Below are positions 9,592-18,409 of a DNA stretch of 64,000 bases, piece after piece. The first letter of the stretch is position 1. Each line of letters begins with the position of its first letter. The stretch is taken from NCBI RefSeq assembly GCF_900091495.1, contig NZ_LT607413.1, positions 7,571,501 through 7,635,500 on the forward strand, written 5' to 3'. Source of the DNA: Micromonospora echinospora. Its GTDB lineage: Bacteria; Actinomycetota; Actinomycetes; Mycobacteriales; Micromonosporaceae. A program made the translations under genes and the position numbers. The notes under the pieces are model-generated. The model was not told where the DNA came from, did no database searches, and was given only the letters and a program-made list of their open reading frames with translations.

Positions 9592-10211
9592 CCGTGGAAG
9601 CCGACCATCGAGCCCACCCGGCCGGTGGGCGGCGTACCGCTGGTCGCCCGGTCCGCCGGCAGGGCGAAGCGGGCGGACGGCTCGGCCCGGTCACGGTGCT
9701 CGCCGTGGTGCTGGCCGGAGCGGTGACGGCATGCGGTGGCGGTGGCGACGTACCCGTCTCGCCGCTGCCCGTCCAGCCGCCGTCCATGGCGGCCACCCCC
9801 ACCCCGGGGCCATCCGCGCCGGCCCCGACGTCGGCGGCCCCGCCCCCCACCACGCGCAGACCGGTCGCCGCCCCCACGTCCCGCCGTCCGACGCCGCCGG
9901 CGTCCACGCGGACGCCGACCGTGACGACCTCACCGACCCGCCTGCCCGACTCCTGTGAGGGGGCGGTCCGGTACGACCTGGTGCTGGCCGAGACCGAGTT
10001 GGCGCTGGTGCCGGCGCTCTGCTTCGCCACCGGGGCGGTGCTGCGGATCATCGGGATCGGCCCCGGCGAGGTGACCGTGGACCGGGAGGACCTGGTCTCC
10101 CGCAACTACGCGGGCGGGGTGGTCGACATCCGGTTCGTCCGTCCGGGCACGGTCACCGTGCGGATCCCGCAGGAGGGCACGACCTACCCGATCACGGTGG
10201 TGGTGCGCTGA
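9588..10211 (+). CDS. Putative lipoprotein with proline-rich linker, coupled to the ECF sigma gene
   Basis: 207 residues from a GTG overlapping the sigma stop. A basic N-terminal stretch of about 40 residues leads to a hydrophobic segment ending in lipobox VTAC (about residue 48). Then comes a 60-70-residue linker of Pro, Thr and Ala, and a compact C-terminal beta-rich domain (about 120-207) with two cysteines (DSCEGAV and PALCFAT) and a regular strand pattern. It is probably anchored outside the membrane with the folded domain held away by the linker. No zinc anti-sigma HxxxCxxC motif is present. The family is not recognised; a sensory or target role for the sigma factor is only suggested by coupling. 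Confidence 0.72.
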   Translation: MTVEADHRAHPAGGRRTAGRPVRRQGEAGGRLGPVTVLAVVLAGAVTACGGGGDVPVSPLPVQPPSMAATPTPGPSAPAPTSAAPPPTTRRPVAAPTSRRPTPPASTRTPTVTTSPTRLPDSCEGAVRYDLVLAETELALVPALCFATGAVLRIIGIGPGEVTVDREDLVSRNYAGGVVDIRFVRPGTVTVRIPQEGTTYPITVVVR

Positions 10212-10218
10212 CGCGGGC

Positions 10219-11775
10219 CTACCGCACCCGCACCCCGGCCAGCAGCCGGTCGACGAAAGCAGCGTCGCTGCCCGCCGGGGGCACGACCTGCACGTAGATC
10301 AGTCCGGTGCGGTCGGGTCCCAGCCCGGCGGCCTCGACGACGACGGGCCTGCCCCGCTCGCACGTGAACCGGGCCACCACCCAGTCCACGCCCGCCCGGC
10401 GGGTACGCCGCACGGGCGCGGCGGCGCAGGACGCGTGGGGGCGTTCGGCGACGAAGCCGGCGGGGGTGGTCCGCGCGGCGGTGCTGGCGGACAGGCCGAC
10501 GAAGGCGCCCGGCACGGTCGGGTCGGCCGCCCACCGGCGCGGGTCGGGCGAGATCACCAGGGCGGGTTCGAGGCTTCCGTCGGCGCCGTACTGGCCGGCC
10601 CAGCCGGTGCCGACGGCCCGCCATCCCGGGGGCAGCACGACCGTGATCGGCCCACTCGTCCCGATGTGCGCGTCCCGGACGGTCGCCGTGTCCCCGGCCA
10701 GGGTTCCGACCGCGACGAGCACCGCCCCGCCCACCACCGTCGCCGCGAACCGCCGGCCGGCCGGTCCCGCCCCGGACGTCGGAGGCGGGGAACTGCCGCT
10801 CACCGTGCGTGCCTGGCGCGTCCACGGGCGTCCGGTCCGGGCCGGGGGCCCGCTCGATCCGGACGTCGGGGTGGACGCGGCCGGCCCGTCGCCGGAGGCC
10901 GGTCCGGGTCGGCCGGCCCCCGACCCGGAAGCGGGTCGGCCGGCCTCCGACCCGGGAGCGGGTCGGCGCGCGGACGCGGCGGCGTGCCGCAGGGCCGCGC
11001 GGAAGGCTTCGGCGTCCCGGTGACGGTCGGCCGGCCGGAGCGCGGTGGCCCGGCGCAGCACGTCCGCCACCTGCGGCGGAACCTCCGCGCGTAGCCGGAC
11101 CGTACCGTCCGGGCCCGGCGGGGCCGGCGGGGCCGGCGGGTTCCGACGCGCGTCCGCGCCGAGGAGCCGTACGCCGAGCCGGCCCAGCCCGTACACGTCG
11201 GCGCGGGTGTCGACGACCGCGAGCGGGTCGTCCTGTTCCGGTGCCATGTAGCCGGGGGTGCCGGCCCGGGCGGTGAGGCCGGAGGCCGCGGCGAGCGCCT
11301 TGGCCAGCCCGAGATCGGCGACCAGCACCCGCTCGCCGTCGGGGTGGGACCGGAAGAGGATGTTGCCGGGGGTCAGGTCGCGGTGCACCACACCGTGGCG
11401 GTGCAGCACGGCGACGCCGGCGGCGATCTCGGCCAGCAGGTCCAGGGCGACCGGCACGGGCAGCGGACCGGCGGCCAGCCGGTCCCGCAGGCTGCCGCCG
11501 TCGGCCAGGACCATCACCGAGTACGGTCGCCCGTCGGCCAGTTCCCCGACCGCGTGGACCCGGACCAGCCGCTCGTCGTCGAGCCGGCGCAGCAGGCGGG
11601 CCTCGTCGAGAAAGCGTTCCCGGACCCGCAGGTCGTGGTGCCAGTTCTCGGCCAGCACCTTGATCGCGACCGAGGAGCAGAGCACCGGGTCGTGGCCCAG
11701 CCAGACCGTCGCGAACGAGCCTGCGCCGAGCAGCCGCTCGATCCGGTAGGACCCGATCCGTTCCGGACTGGTCAC
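10219..11775 (-). CDS. Membrane-bound serine/threonine protein kinase (PknB-like)
   Basis: 518 residues. The kinase domain (about 8-270) has a Gly loop GAGSFATVWLG, a VAIKVL lysine, the catalytic loop HRDLTPGN (about 127), an activation segment starting ADLGL in place of DFG, and GTPGYMAPEQ. A Pro/Gly/Arg-rich linker (about 275-345) with internal repeats leads to one membrane span (AATVVGGAVLVAVGTLAG). An extracellular domain of about 150 residues with paired Cys follows; no PASTA repeats are seen. The GTG at 11775 is chosen because kinase homology begins at once (SPERIGSYRIERLLG); the frame stays open 110 codons further upstream but that stretch looks non-coding. It is convergent with the lipoprotein gene, 7 nt apart. 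Confidence 0.9.
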   Translation of the reverse strand: MTSPERIGSYRIERLLGAGSFATVWLGHDPVLCSSVAIKVLAENWHHDLRVRERFLDEARLLRRLDDERLVRVHAVGELADGRPYSVMVLADGGSLRDRLAAGPLPVPVALDLLAEIAAGVAVLHRHGVVHRDLTPGNILFRSHPDGERVLVADLGLAKALAAASGLTARAGTPGYMAPEQDDPLAVVDTRADVYGLGRLGVRLLGADARRNPPAPPAPPGPDGTVRLRAEVPPQVADVLRRATALRPADRHRDAEAFRAALRHAAASARRPAPGSEAGRPASGSGAGRPGPASGDGPAASTPTSGSSGPPARTGRPWTRQARTVSGSSPPPTSGAGPAGRRFAATVVGGAVLVAVGTLAGDTATVRDAHIGTSGPITVVLPPGWRAVGTGWAGQYGADGSLEPALVISPDPRRWAADPTVPGAFVGLSASTAARTTPAGFVAERPHASCAAAPVRRTRRAGVDWVVARFTCERGRPVVVEAAGLGPDRTGLIYVQVVPPAGSDAAFVDRLLAGVRVR

Positions 11776-11949
11776 CGCACCACCCCCGCCACCGGTTCCG
11801 CCCGTCACCGGCACCCGACGTGCTCCGGCTCGACAGTAGACGGACCGGCGTGCCACCGGCAGCGCCCCGCCGGCGGCACGTACGCCACGCACCATCAGCG
11901 GCAAACACACTGATACGCACCTGCACGACGATGTAGCGGTGGACAATGG

Positions 11950-11974
11950 TGTGTGACACACAGTATCGTGTGAC
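11950..11974 (+). promoter_or_regulatory. Candidate PadR operator overlapping the padR leader
   Basis: A perfect 13-bp palindrome tgtgtgacacaca (11950-11962) lies 15 nt before the PadR ATG. It overlaps a second dyad, ACAC-N6-GTGT (11958-11971), whose centre contains TAT. GTGTGAC also occurs as a direct repeat at 11951 and 11968. PadR dimers bind such ATGT/ACAC-type dyads and usually repress their own promoter, so autoregulation is inferred. Confidence 0.55.
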
Positions 11975-11976
11975 GC

Positions 11977-12318
11977 ATGGTCAGCGATGAGATCCTGCGA
12001 ACGCACCTCCAGGAGTTGCGTCGGGGCACCGTGGTGGTGGCGAGCCTGGTCGCCCTGCGCCGCCCCGACTACGGCTACGCGCTGCTGCAACGCCTCTCCG
12101 CCCACGGCTTCCCGGTCGACGCCAACACGCTCTATCCGCTCCTGCGGCGGCTGGAGGAGCAGGGGCTGCTGACCAGCGAGTGGAACACCGAGGAAAGCCG
12201 ACCACGCAAGTTCTACCGAACCAGTGAGGAGGGCGAATCGGTGCTCAGCCGTCTCCTGGACGACCTCTCCACCGTGCAGACTTCACTGACCGGACTGATT
12301 GAAGGAGTCGCCCGATGA
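11977..12318 (+). CDS. PadR-family transcriptional regulator
   Basis: 113 residues, the short PadR type. The winged helix carries the signature YGYALLQRLSAHGFPVDANTLYPLLRRLEEQGLL (read in segments about 32-65), then the wing RKFYRTSEEG and a C-terminal dimerisation helix. It probably senses a ligand or stress and represses the downstream membrane-protein gene, whose ATG overlaps its stop (ATGA). This padR plus HAAS-domain membrane-protein pairing is common in Gram-positives. The upstream palindrome suggests self-repression. Confidence 0.92.
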   Translation: MVSDEILRTHLQELRRGTVVVASLVALRRPDYGYALLQRLSAHGFPVDANTLYPLLRRLEEQGLLTSEWNTEESRPRKFYRTSEEGESVLSRLLDDLSTVQTSLTGLIEGVAR

Positions 12319-13262
12319 CGTCCCTGACCGACCGGTACCTCGCCGCCACCCTGCGCTCGGTGCCCGTCGCGCGACGCGAGGAGATCGCCACCGAGCTACG
12401 CGCCTCGATCGACGACATGGTCGAGGCCCGGACGGCGGACGGGCAGGACACCGCCGCCGCCGAACGGGAGGTGCTCACCGAACTGGGCGACCCGGCACAG
12501 CTCGCCGCCCGCTACGCCGACCGCCGGTTGTACCTCGTCGGCCCGACGTACTACCTGGCCTGGGAGCGGCTGCTGAAGCGACTGCTCAGCTTCCTGCCGG
12601 CGACGGTCGGGGTGATCGTGGGCGCGCTCTCGGCCGTCAACGGCAACGCCGGCGGGGCGATCGGCGAGGGCATCGTCGCCGCCTTCATGGTCGCGCTCCA
12701 CCTCTGCTTCTGGGTCACCCTGGTCTTCGCGGTGCTGGAGCGCCTCAACGTCCCCCTGGACCTGCCCGGATGGACCGTCGACCAACTGCCGGAGGAGCGC
12801 GTCGACCGGCAGATCCCGCTGACCGACACCGGCGCGGCGATCGGCTGGCTCGTGCTCGTCATCGCCTACCTGCCGTGGCAGCACTACCGGTCCTACGTCC
12901 CCGACGGCGAGGGCGGCGACGTGCCGGTCCTCGACCCGGCGCTGTGGAGCTTCTGGCTGCCGTTCCTGATCGCCGTGCTGATCACCAACATCGGCTTCGA
13001 GATCGTCAAGTACCGGGTCGGACGCTGGACCTGGCCGCTGGTCGCGGCCAACCTCCTGCTCGACCTGGCGTTCGCGGTGCCGGTGATCTGGCTGCTGCTG
13101 ACCGACCGGCTGATCAACCCCGAGCTGGTGCAACGGTTCGCCTGGTTCCGCGAGGGCGACAACCTGGACACCGTCACCGCCGTCGTGGTCGCCGGCACGG
13201 TGCTGGTCGTGCTCTGGGACGTCGCCGACAGCATCGTCAAGGCGTACCGCAGCCGCGCCTGA
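12315..13262 (+). CDS. HAAS-domain multi-span membrane protein coupled to PadR
   Basis: 315 residues. The N-terminal 70 residues are a soluble helical HAAS-like domain (RYLAATLRSVPVARREEIATE, read as motif start; then ELGDPAQLAARYADRR), which typically partners PadR regulators. About five to six hydrophobic segments follow, separated by one large charged loop (about 145-195). The ATG overlaps the padR stop, so both proteins are made from one message. A strong hairpin follows the stop. Transport function is possible but no transporter motif is visible. Confidence 0.8.
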   Translation: MTSLTDRYLAATLRSVPVARREEIATELRASIDDMVEARTADGQDTAAAEREVLTELGDPAQLAARYADRRLYLVGPTYYLAWERLLKRLLSFLPATVGVIVGALSAVNGNAGGAIGEGIVAAFMVALHLCFWVTLVFAVLERLNVPLDLPGWTVDQLPEERVDRQIPLTDTGAAIGWLVLVIAYLPWQHYRSYVPDGEGGDVPVLDPALWSFWLPFLIAVLITNIGFEIVKYRVGRWTWPLVAANLLLDLAFAVPVIWLLLTDRLINPELVQRFAWFREGDNLDTVTAVVVAGTVLVVLWDVADSIVKAYRSRA

Positions 13263-13274
13263 CGTACCCACGAC

Positions 13275-13306
13275 CGGCCCGGCACGTCCCGTGACGTGCC
13301 GGGCCG
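13275..13306 (+). terminator. Hairpin terminator of the padR operon
   Basis: A perfect 14-bp GC-rich stem (13275-13288 with 13293-13306) and a 4-nt loop lie 12 nt after the stop of the membrane-protein gene. No T-run follows, which is usual in this GC class. Confidence 0.7.
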
Positions 13307-13535
13307 TACGGCGTACCCGACCCACCCCGGTCCGACTCCGGAGCGTGACCGCGCCACCAACCATGGGGATCGACGGACCCCGCGCCACTGCCCGACCGGC
13401 GCACATTTCCTGGCCGGGTGGACTGGCCGAACACTCTGGACAGTGGCCGGACACCGCCCAGATCATGAAGCCCAACCGGTCTGGTGGCGTGCGGGGCATC
13501 CACCGACTCCGCCCCTCCAGAGCAGGTGAACCATC

Positions 13536-14252
13536 TTGAGCATCTCCGATCTACGCACCGACTGGAAGATCTTCCGGCAGACCATGCGGGACTCCACGCT
13601 CAAGGAGGCCCTGGTCGACAGCGCCGAGTACATCCGGATCCGCCGCCACGAGCGGCGGGAACGCTTCGACGAGCGGTTCGGCACCGAGACCAACGGCATC
13701 GTCGGCCTGGCCGACATCGACAGCATCGGGACGCACCAGGAGGAGGCCTCCCACTACCTGCCCACCCGCAAGCAGGAGTTCGACCGCATGATGGCGACGG
13801 TCGGCGAGTTCGACCACGGGGAGCACGTCTTCGTCGACCTCGGCTGCGGCAAGGGCCGGGTGGTGCTGCTCGCGGCGGAGAAGCCGTACAAGAAGGTGAT
13901 CGGGGTGGACTTCTCCCCCAGCTTCATCGGGCAGGCCAAGGAGAACGTCGAGCGCTACACCGGGCCGGTGGCGTGCCACGAGATCGAACTGCTCGCCATC
14001 GACGCGGTGGACTTCGTCGTCCCCCCGGAGAACCTGATCGTCTACCTGTTCTCGCCGTTCGGGCCGCCCGTCTTCGACACCGTCATGCGGAACCTGGTCG
14101 CCGCGACCAGGAAGCGGAAGCAGAAGATCACCATCGTGTACTACTCCCCCGACTACGACGACGTGGTCCGGGAGGCCGGCTTCACGCTCGTCGCCCAGGG
14201 CAAGGGCGACCACTGGCCGTGGAGCATCTACTCCGTCGGCGAGTCGGCCTGA
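13536..14252 (+). CDS. Class I SAM-dependent methyltransferase
   Basis: 238 residues. After a charged helical N-terminal region (about 1-95), the Rossmann core opens with motif I VFVDLGCGKGRVVLLAA (about 102-118), then the acidic SAM-ribose position in IGVDFSPSF and a post-motif strand LIVYLFSPFG. The start is a TTG with AGCAGGTGA upstream; no in-frame ATG or GTG with a better ribosome site lies just before it. The gene stands alone, converging on the GNAT gene. The acceptor (protein, lipid or small molecule) cannot be inferred. Confidence 0.78.
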   Translation: MSISDLRTDWKIFRQTMRDSTLKEALVDSAEYIRIRRHERRERFDERFGTETNGIVGLADIDSIGTHQEEASHYLPTRKQEFDRMMATVGEFDHGEHVFVDLGCGKGRVVLLAAEKPYKKVIGVDFSPSFIGQAKENVERYTGPVACHEIELLAIDAVDFVVPPENLIVYLFSPFGPPVFDTVMRNLVAATRKRKQKITIVYYSPDYDDVVREAGFTLVAQGKGDHWPWSIYSVGESA

Positions 14253-14286
14253 CCCGTCCCGCGCGCCCGGCCGTCGACCGGCAGCG

Positions 14287-14853
14287 TCACGACGGCCGGT
14301 GGGACTCCCACTCGGCGGCGAGCATCGCGTAGACCACCTCGTCGGTCCACTCGCCCTTGACGAACTCGTTCTCCCGCATGTGCGCCTCGCGGCGCATGCC
14401 CAGCCGTTCCAGGACCCGGGCCGAGGCGGTGTTGCGGGCGTCCAGCCGGCCGACGATCCGGTGCAGGCCGAGCAGATCGAAGCCCATCTCCATCATCATC
14501 CGGGCCGCCTCGGTGGCGTAGCCCCGGCCGCCGTGGTCGGGGTGGAAGACGTAGCCGACCTCGCCCTGCCGGTGCTCGACGCTGACCCAGAACAGCAGCA
14601 CGTCCCCGACGAGCTGGCCGGTCTCCCGGACCACCACGGCCAGGTTGAGCACGTCGCCGGAGTTCCGCAGGGCGGTACGGCGGCACTTGCGGGCCAGCGC
14701 CTCCCGGGTCGCCTGCTCGTCGTGCGGCTCCCAGTAGAGGTAGCGGGAGACGTCCGCGCGGGACTGGTACGCGTGCAGCGCCGCGAAGTCGCCCTCGTCG
14801 AACGGGCGCAGGTCGAGCCGCTCGGTGCGGATCGGGTAGTCGGGAATCAGCAC
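14287..14853 (-). CDS. GNAT N-acetyltransferase (RimJ/RimL type)
   Basis: 188 residues from GTG 14853. It begins with the RimJ/L pattern IRTERLDLRPFDEGDF. The acetyl-CoA loop region is HGGRGYATEAARMM (about 105-118), followed by RIVGRLDARNTASARVLERL, the classic late GNAT helix. The start is set here because upstream in-frame codons are Arg/Gly/Pro-rich and run into the region holding the yebC terminator. It probably acetylates an alpha-amino group of a protein, an aminoglycoside or another small amine; the target is unknown. Confidence 0.85.
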   Translation of the reverse strand: MLIPDYPIRTERLDLRPFDEGDFAALHAYQSRADVSRYLYWEPHDEQATREALARKCRRTALRNSGDVLNLAVVVRETGQLVGDVLLFWVSVEHRQGEVGYVFHPDHGGRGYATEAARMMMEMGFDLLGLHRIVGRLDARNTASARVLERLGMRREAHMRENEFVKGEWTDEVVYAMLAAEWESHRPS

Positions 14854-14985
14854 CCCGGCAGGGTACGCCCCGCGCCGCCGGGCCGGGCCACCGCTACTCC
14901 GCCCGTCCCGAAGGCGCGAACTGTCCACCAACCAGCCGGGTGCTTCCGCGACGATCTCGACCGCGCGCGACCCCGGAAACGAAAA

Positions 14986-15022
14986 GACGGCGGCGGCACC
15001 GGATCACGGTGCCGCCGCCGTC
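14986..15022 (-). terminator. Intrinsic terminator of yebC
   Basis: A perfect 16-bp stem (14986-15001 with 15007-15022) with the 5-nt loop gatca. On the minus strand it is followed at once by TTTTC. It lies 36 nt beyond the yebC stop and is the most canonical rho-independent terminator in the window. Confidence 0.82.
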
Positions 15023-15058
15023 GAGCAGGAGAAGCGAGTCGCCGACGATTGACGAAAG

Positions 15059-15808
15059 TCAGCCGACGGCCGCCATGATCTCGTCCGAGACGTCGAAGTT
15101 GGCGTAGACGTTCTGCACGTCGTCGCAGTCCTCGAGGACGTCGATCAGCTTGAAGACCTTGCGCGCGCCCTCCTCGTCCAGCGGGACGTTCACGCTGGGG
15201 ATGAGGGAGGATTCGGCGGACTCGTACTCGATGCCGGCGTCCTGGAGGGCGGTGCGCACGGCGATCAGGTCGCCCGGCTCGGAGACCACCTCGAAGGCCT
15301 CGTCCAGGTCGTTGACCTCCTCGGCCCCGGCGTCGAGGACGGCGAGCATCACGTCGTCCTCGGTGGTGCCGGCCTTCGGCACGATCACCACGCCCTTGCG
15401 GGAGAACATGTACGACACGGAGCCGGCGTCGGCGAAGGAGCCGCCGTTGCGGGTCAGGGCGGTCCGCACCTCGGTGGCCGCGCGGTTGCGGTTGTCGGTC
15501 AGGCACTCGATCAGCAGCGCGACGCCGTTGGGGCCGTACCCCTCGTACATGATCGTCTGGTAGTCGGCGCCGCCGGCCTCCAGGCCGGAGCCGCGCTTGA
15601 CCGCGCGGTCGATGTTGTCGTTGGGTACGGAGTTCTTCTTGGCCTTCTGGATGGCGTCGAAGAGGGTCGGGTTACCGGCCGGATCGCCGCCACCGGTCCG
15701 GGCCGCCACCTCGACGTTCTTGATCAGCTTGGCGAACATCTTGCCGCGCTTGGCGTCGATGACGGCCTTCTTGTGCTTGGTGGTCGCCCACTTTGAGTGG
15801 CCGGACAT
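15059..15808 (-). CDS. yebC: YebC/PmpR-family DNA-binding translational/transcriptional regulator
   Basis: 249 residues. It starts [20 protein letters not shown], the nearly invariant YebC N-terminus, which fixes the start although the frame is open 20 codons further. The three-domain acidic fold follows, including [20 protein letters not shown] (about 88-107) and the C-terminal YANFDVSDE. Family members have been described as DNA-binding regulators (PmpR) and as factors that help ribosomes at proline stretches; which applies here is not visible. Gene order pdxS-pdxT-yebC matches mycobacteria, but a strong hairpin separates it from pdxT, so it probably has its own promoter. Confidence 0.95.
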   Translation of the reverse strand: MSGHSKWATTKHKKAVIDAKRGKMFAKLIKNVEVAARTGGGDPAGNPTLFDAIQKAKKNSVPNDNIDRAVKRGSGLEAGGADYQTIMYEGYGPNGVALLIECLTDNRNRAATEVRTALTRNGGSFADAGSVSYMFSRKGVVIVPKAGTTEDDVMLAVLDAGAEEVNDLDEAFEVVSEPGDLIAVRTALQDAGIEYESAESSLIPSVNVPLDEEGARKVFKLIDVLEDCDDVQNVYANFDVSDEIMAAVG

Positions 15809-16014
15809 CTCGTACCTCCGTCTGTTGACCCACGCCTGCGTCGACTGCCCGCGCCTGCTCCACGACACCTCGACGCCGGCGGCGGGGGCGGCCGGTCGGC
15901 TCCGCGTGGAGGGCTACGGCGGGCGGTGGCCCTGCCGAACCGCGGCAATCCTACCGAGGTTCCCCAGGTCGGTGTCACGCCACCACCACGCGCCGGGGTG
16001 GGCGGCCCGGAAAC

Positions 16015-16058
16015 GGCGATGTCGCGGTGTCCCTCGGGCGGGACACCGCGACATCGCC
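16015..16058 (-). terminator. Hairpin terminator of pdxS-pdxT
   Basis: A perfect 19-bp stem (16015-16033 with 16040-16058) closes a 6-nt loop. It lies 47 nt past the pdxT stop on the minus strand, followed by GTTTCC. It separates pdxT from yebC. Confidence 0.72.
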
Positions 16059-16105
16059 GAAACGGCGCCGGACCCGGCCGGTGGTGCGGACCGGCCGGGC
16101 GCCGG

Positions 16106-16711
16106 TCAGCCGGCGGCGCGGACCAGGTCGACGAAGTACGCGTGCAGCCGCAGGTCGCCGGTCAGCTCCGGGTGGAACGAGGTGGCCAGCAGGTTGCCCT
16201 GCCGGACCGCGACGATCCGCCCGGCGGCCGGCCCCTCGGTGACCGTGCCGAGCACCTCGACGCCGTCGCCGACCCGCTCGACCCAGGGGGCGCGGATGAA
16301 GACCGCGTGGAACGGCTCGCCCTCGATGCCGGTGAGGGTCACCGGCGCCTCGAACGAGTCGACCTGCCGGCCGAACGCGTTGCGCCGGACGGTCATCTCG
16401 ACCGCCTCGAAGCCGCGCTGGTCGGGGCGGCCGTCGAGCACCTCCCGGGCCAGCATGATCATGCCGGCGCAGGAGCCGTAGACCGGCATGCCGGCGGCGA
16501 TCCGCTTGTCGATCGGTTCGCGCATCTCGAAGATGTCGGCGAGCTTGCTGATCGTGGTGGACTCCCCGCCGGGGATGACCAGCCCGTCGACCGTGTCGAG
16601 TTCCTCCGGGCGGCGGACCGGGCGGGCGTGGGCGCCGCAGCCGGCGAGGGCGTGCACGTGCTCGCGGACGTCGCCCTGGAGCGCGAGCACCCCGATGGTG
16701 GGTGCCGTCAC
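16106..16711 (-). CDS. pdxT: Pyridoxal 5'-phosphate synthase glutaminase subunit PdxT
   Basis: 201 residues from GTG 16711 ([18 protein letters not shown]). Class I amidotransferase: [10 protein letters not shown] forms the oxyanion region (about 45-54), the nucleophile Cys is in [12 protein letters not shown] (about 80), and the His/Glu pair is in [11 protein letters not shown] (about 177-183). It hydrolyses glutamine and channels ammonia to PdxS. An in-frame upstream ATG (16762) would overlap the pdxS stop; the GTG gives the family-typical length. It follows pdxS by about 45 nt in the same operon. Confidence 0.95.
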   Translation of the reverse strand: MTAPTIGVLALQGDVREHVHALAGCGAHARPVRRPEELDTVDGLVIPGGESTTISKLADIFEMREPIDKRIAAGMPVYGSCAGMIMLAREVLDGRPDQRGFEAVEMTVRRNAFGRQVDSFEAPVTLTGIEGEPFHAVFIRAPWVERVGDGVEVLGTVTEGPAAGRIVAVRQGNLLATSFHPELTGDLRLHAYFVDLVRAAG

Positions 16712-16755
16712 CTGCTCACCAACCTTCCCGTGTGCCGGACGTGGGATTCCCGCGC

Positions 16756-17673
16756 TCACCAACCCCGCTCGGCCAGGCGGTGCGGCTGCGGGATCTCGTC
16801 GACGTTGATGCCGACCATCGCCTCGCCCAGGCCCCGGGAGACCTTGGCCAGCACGTCCGGGTCGTCGTGGAAGGTGGTGGCCTTGACGATCGCGGCGGCC
16901 CGCTGCGCCGGGTTGCCCGACTTGAAGATGCCGGAGCCGACGAAGACGCCCTCGGCGCCGAGCTGCATCATCATCGCGGCGTCGGCCGGGGTGGCGATGC
17001 CACCGGCGGTGAAGAGCACCACGGGCAGCTTGCCGGTCTCGGCGATCTCCTTGACCAGCTCGTACGGGGCCTGGAGCTCCTTGGCCGCGACGAACAGCTC
17101 GTCTTCCGGCAGCGACTGGAGCCGGCGGATCTCCTGGCGGATCTTGCGCATGTGGGTGGTGGCGTTCGAGACGTCACCGGTGCCGGCCTCGCCCTTGGAG
17201 CGGATCATGGCCGCGCCCTCGGTGATCCGGCGCAGCGCCTCGCCGAGGTTGGTCGCGCCGCAGACGAAGGGGACGGTGAACGCCCACTTGTCGATGTGGT
17301 TGGCGTAGTCGGCCGGGGTGAGCACCTCGGACTCGTCGACGTAGTCGACGCCGAGGGACTGGAGGATCTGCGCCTCGACGAAGTGTCCGATCCGGGCCTT
17401 GGCCATGACCGGGATGGAGACGGCGTTGATGATGCCGTCGATCATGTCGGGGTCGCTCATCCGGGAAACGCCGCCCTGGGCGCGGATGTCGGCCGGAACC
17501 CGCTCCAGGGCCATCACCGCGACCGCGCCGGCGTCCTCGGCGATCTTGGCCTGCTCGGCGTTGACCACGTCCATGATCACGCCGCCCTTGAGCATCTCGG
17601 CCATACCGCGCTTGACGCGCGCGGTGCCGACGACGGGCGTGGCGGTGGCGGGCGGGGAGGTGGATTCGGACAC
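16756..17673 (-). CDS. pdxS: Pyridoxal 5'-phosphate synthase lyase subunit PdxS
   Basis: 305 residues, a (beta/alpha)8 barrel. [19 protein letters not shown] is the start of the conserved core. The ribose-5-phosphate Schiff-base lysines are in KGGVIMDVV and in [14 protein letters not shown], and the phosphate-binding [10 protein letters not shown] is near 215. With PdxT it condenses ribose 5-phosphate, glyceraldehyde 3-phosphate and ammonia into PLP. GTG 17673 is chosen for its AGGAG nine bases upstream; a longer in-frame start at 17715 lacks this. A dyad and a TAGCAT box lie upstream. Confidence 0.96.
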   Translation of the reverse strand: MSESTSPPATATPVVGTARVKRGMAEMLKGGVIMDVVNAEQAKIAEDAGAVAVMALERVPADIRAQGGVSRMSDPDMIDGIINAVSIPVMAKARIGHFVEAQILQSLGVDYVDESEVLTPADYANHIDKWAFTVPFVCGATNLGEALRRITEGAAMIRSKGEAGTGDVSNATTHMRKIRQEIRRLQSLPEDELFVAAKELQAPYELVKEIAETGKLPVVLFTAGGIATPADAAMMMQLGAEGVFVGSGIFKSGNPAQRAAAIVKATTFHDDPDVLAKVSRGLGEAMVGINVDEIPQPHRLAERGW

Positions 17674-17719
17674 GGGTGATCGCTCCTCGGCGTGTCGGGG
17701 GGGGTGCTGGGTCACGAAA

Positions 17720-17744
17720 ATGCTACGTCCGGGTCAACACCCGG
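17720..17744 (-). promoter_or_regulatory. Candidate pdxS promoter with adjacent dyad
   Basis: On the minus strand a TAGCAT -10-like box (17720-17725) sits next to an inverted repeat CCGGGT-N4-ACCCGG (17729-17744), where a repressor would block polymerase. The start codon lies about 47 nt downstream. No good -35 is seen, and the identity of any regulator is unknown. Confidence 0.4.
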
Positions 17745-17823
17745 CCGACAGCCAATCACGCCCCGGGTGGCCTGCTCTGTGACGACCGTCACCGGGAATC
17801 CCGACACCGGGACAGCGGGCGGC

Positions 17824-18327
17824 TCAACCCGCGGGGACGTCCGCCGGCAGGGCCAGGGTGGGATCGTCCACGTCGAAGTAGCGCGGACGGTCGTGGCGGC
17901 GAGCCATCCGCAGCAGGCGCACCAGCACCCGGCGACGGGCCGTGAGCGCGTCCCGGACCAGGTCGGTGTGGACCTGCCGGGCCAGTGCCAGCCGCCGGCT
18001 CGCCGCGATCACCGCCTCGCACGCCGGGTCCGCCGGGTCGAGCCGCACCGCGCGCAACTGCCGGGTGAGGTCGTTCTCGGCGGCCTCCCGCTCCTCGGGG
18101 GCGGCGTCGAGGGCGATCCGCGCGGCGGCGTAGAGCTCCACGCCGTACCGCTGTTCGGCCAGGACCGCCGCAGCCGCCGCGCGACGCAGCAGGTGGGCGT
18201 CGAGCGCCCGGGCAGCCGACTCCGCGCGCAGGTGCAGCCGCTCGACCCGGGACGCCGTCCAGATCAGGTACGCCGCCACCAGCACGACGGACGCGACCGC
18301 GCCCACCACCCACCACATGCCCGGCAT
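17824..18327 (-). CDS. Conserved hypothetical single-span membrane protein with helical cytoplasmic domain
   Basis: 167 residues. The N-terminal span is MWWVVGAVASVVLVAAYLIW (residues about 4-23), then come Ala/Arg/Leu-rich helices (about 25-145) with coiled-coil character, ending in an acidic tail (YFDVDDPTLALPAD). This layout resembles LemA-like proteins but no diagnostic motif is seen. It sits between pimA and pdxS on the same strand, where mycobacteria also carry a small membrane protein. It could be a scaffold for the mannosyltransferase steps, but that is only inferred from position. Confidence 0.75.
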   Translation of the reverse strand: MPGMWWVVGAVASVVLVAAYLIWTASRVERLHLRAESAARALDAHLLRRAAAAAVLAEQRYGVELYAAARIALDAAPEEREAAENDLTRQLRAVRLDPADPACEAVIAASRRLALARQVHTDLVRDALTARRRVLVRLLRMARRHDRPRYFDVDDPTLALPADVPAG

Positions 18328-18409
18328 CGTAGTGCTGCTCCCGTTCCCGTCCGCCCGGGTGCGACGGTCGCCGTCCGTCCGGCCACCCGCGCACCACCGT
18401 CACCACAGC

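Noticed and set aside
11776..12105. N-terminal extension of the Ser/Thr kinase frame up to 12105
   Set aside because: It would read antisense through the padR gene and its operator. Kinase homology starts right at the GTG at 11775.
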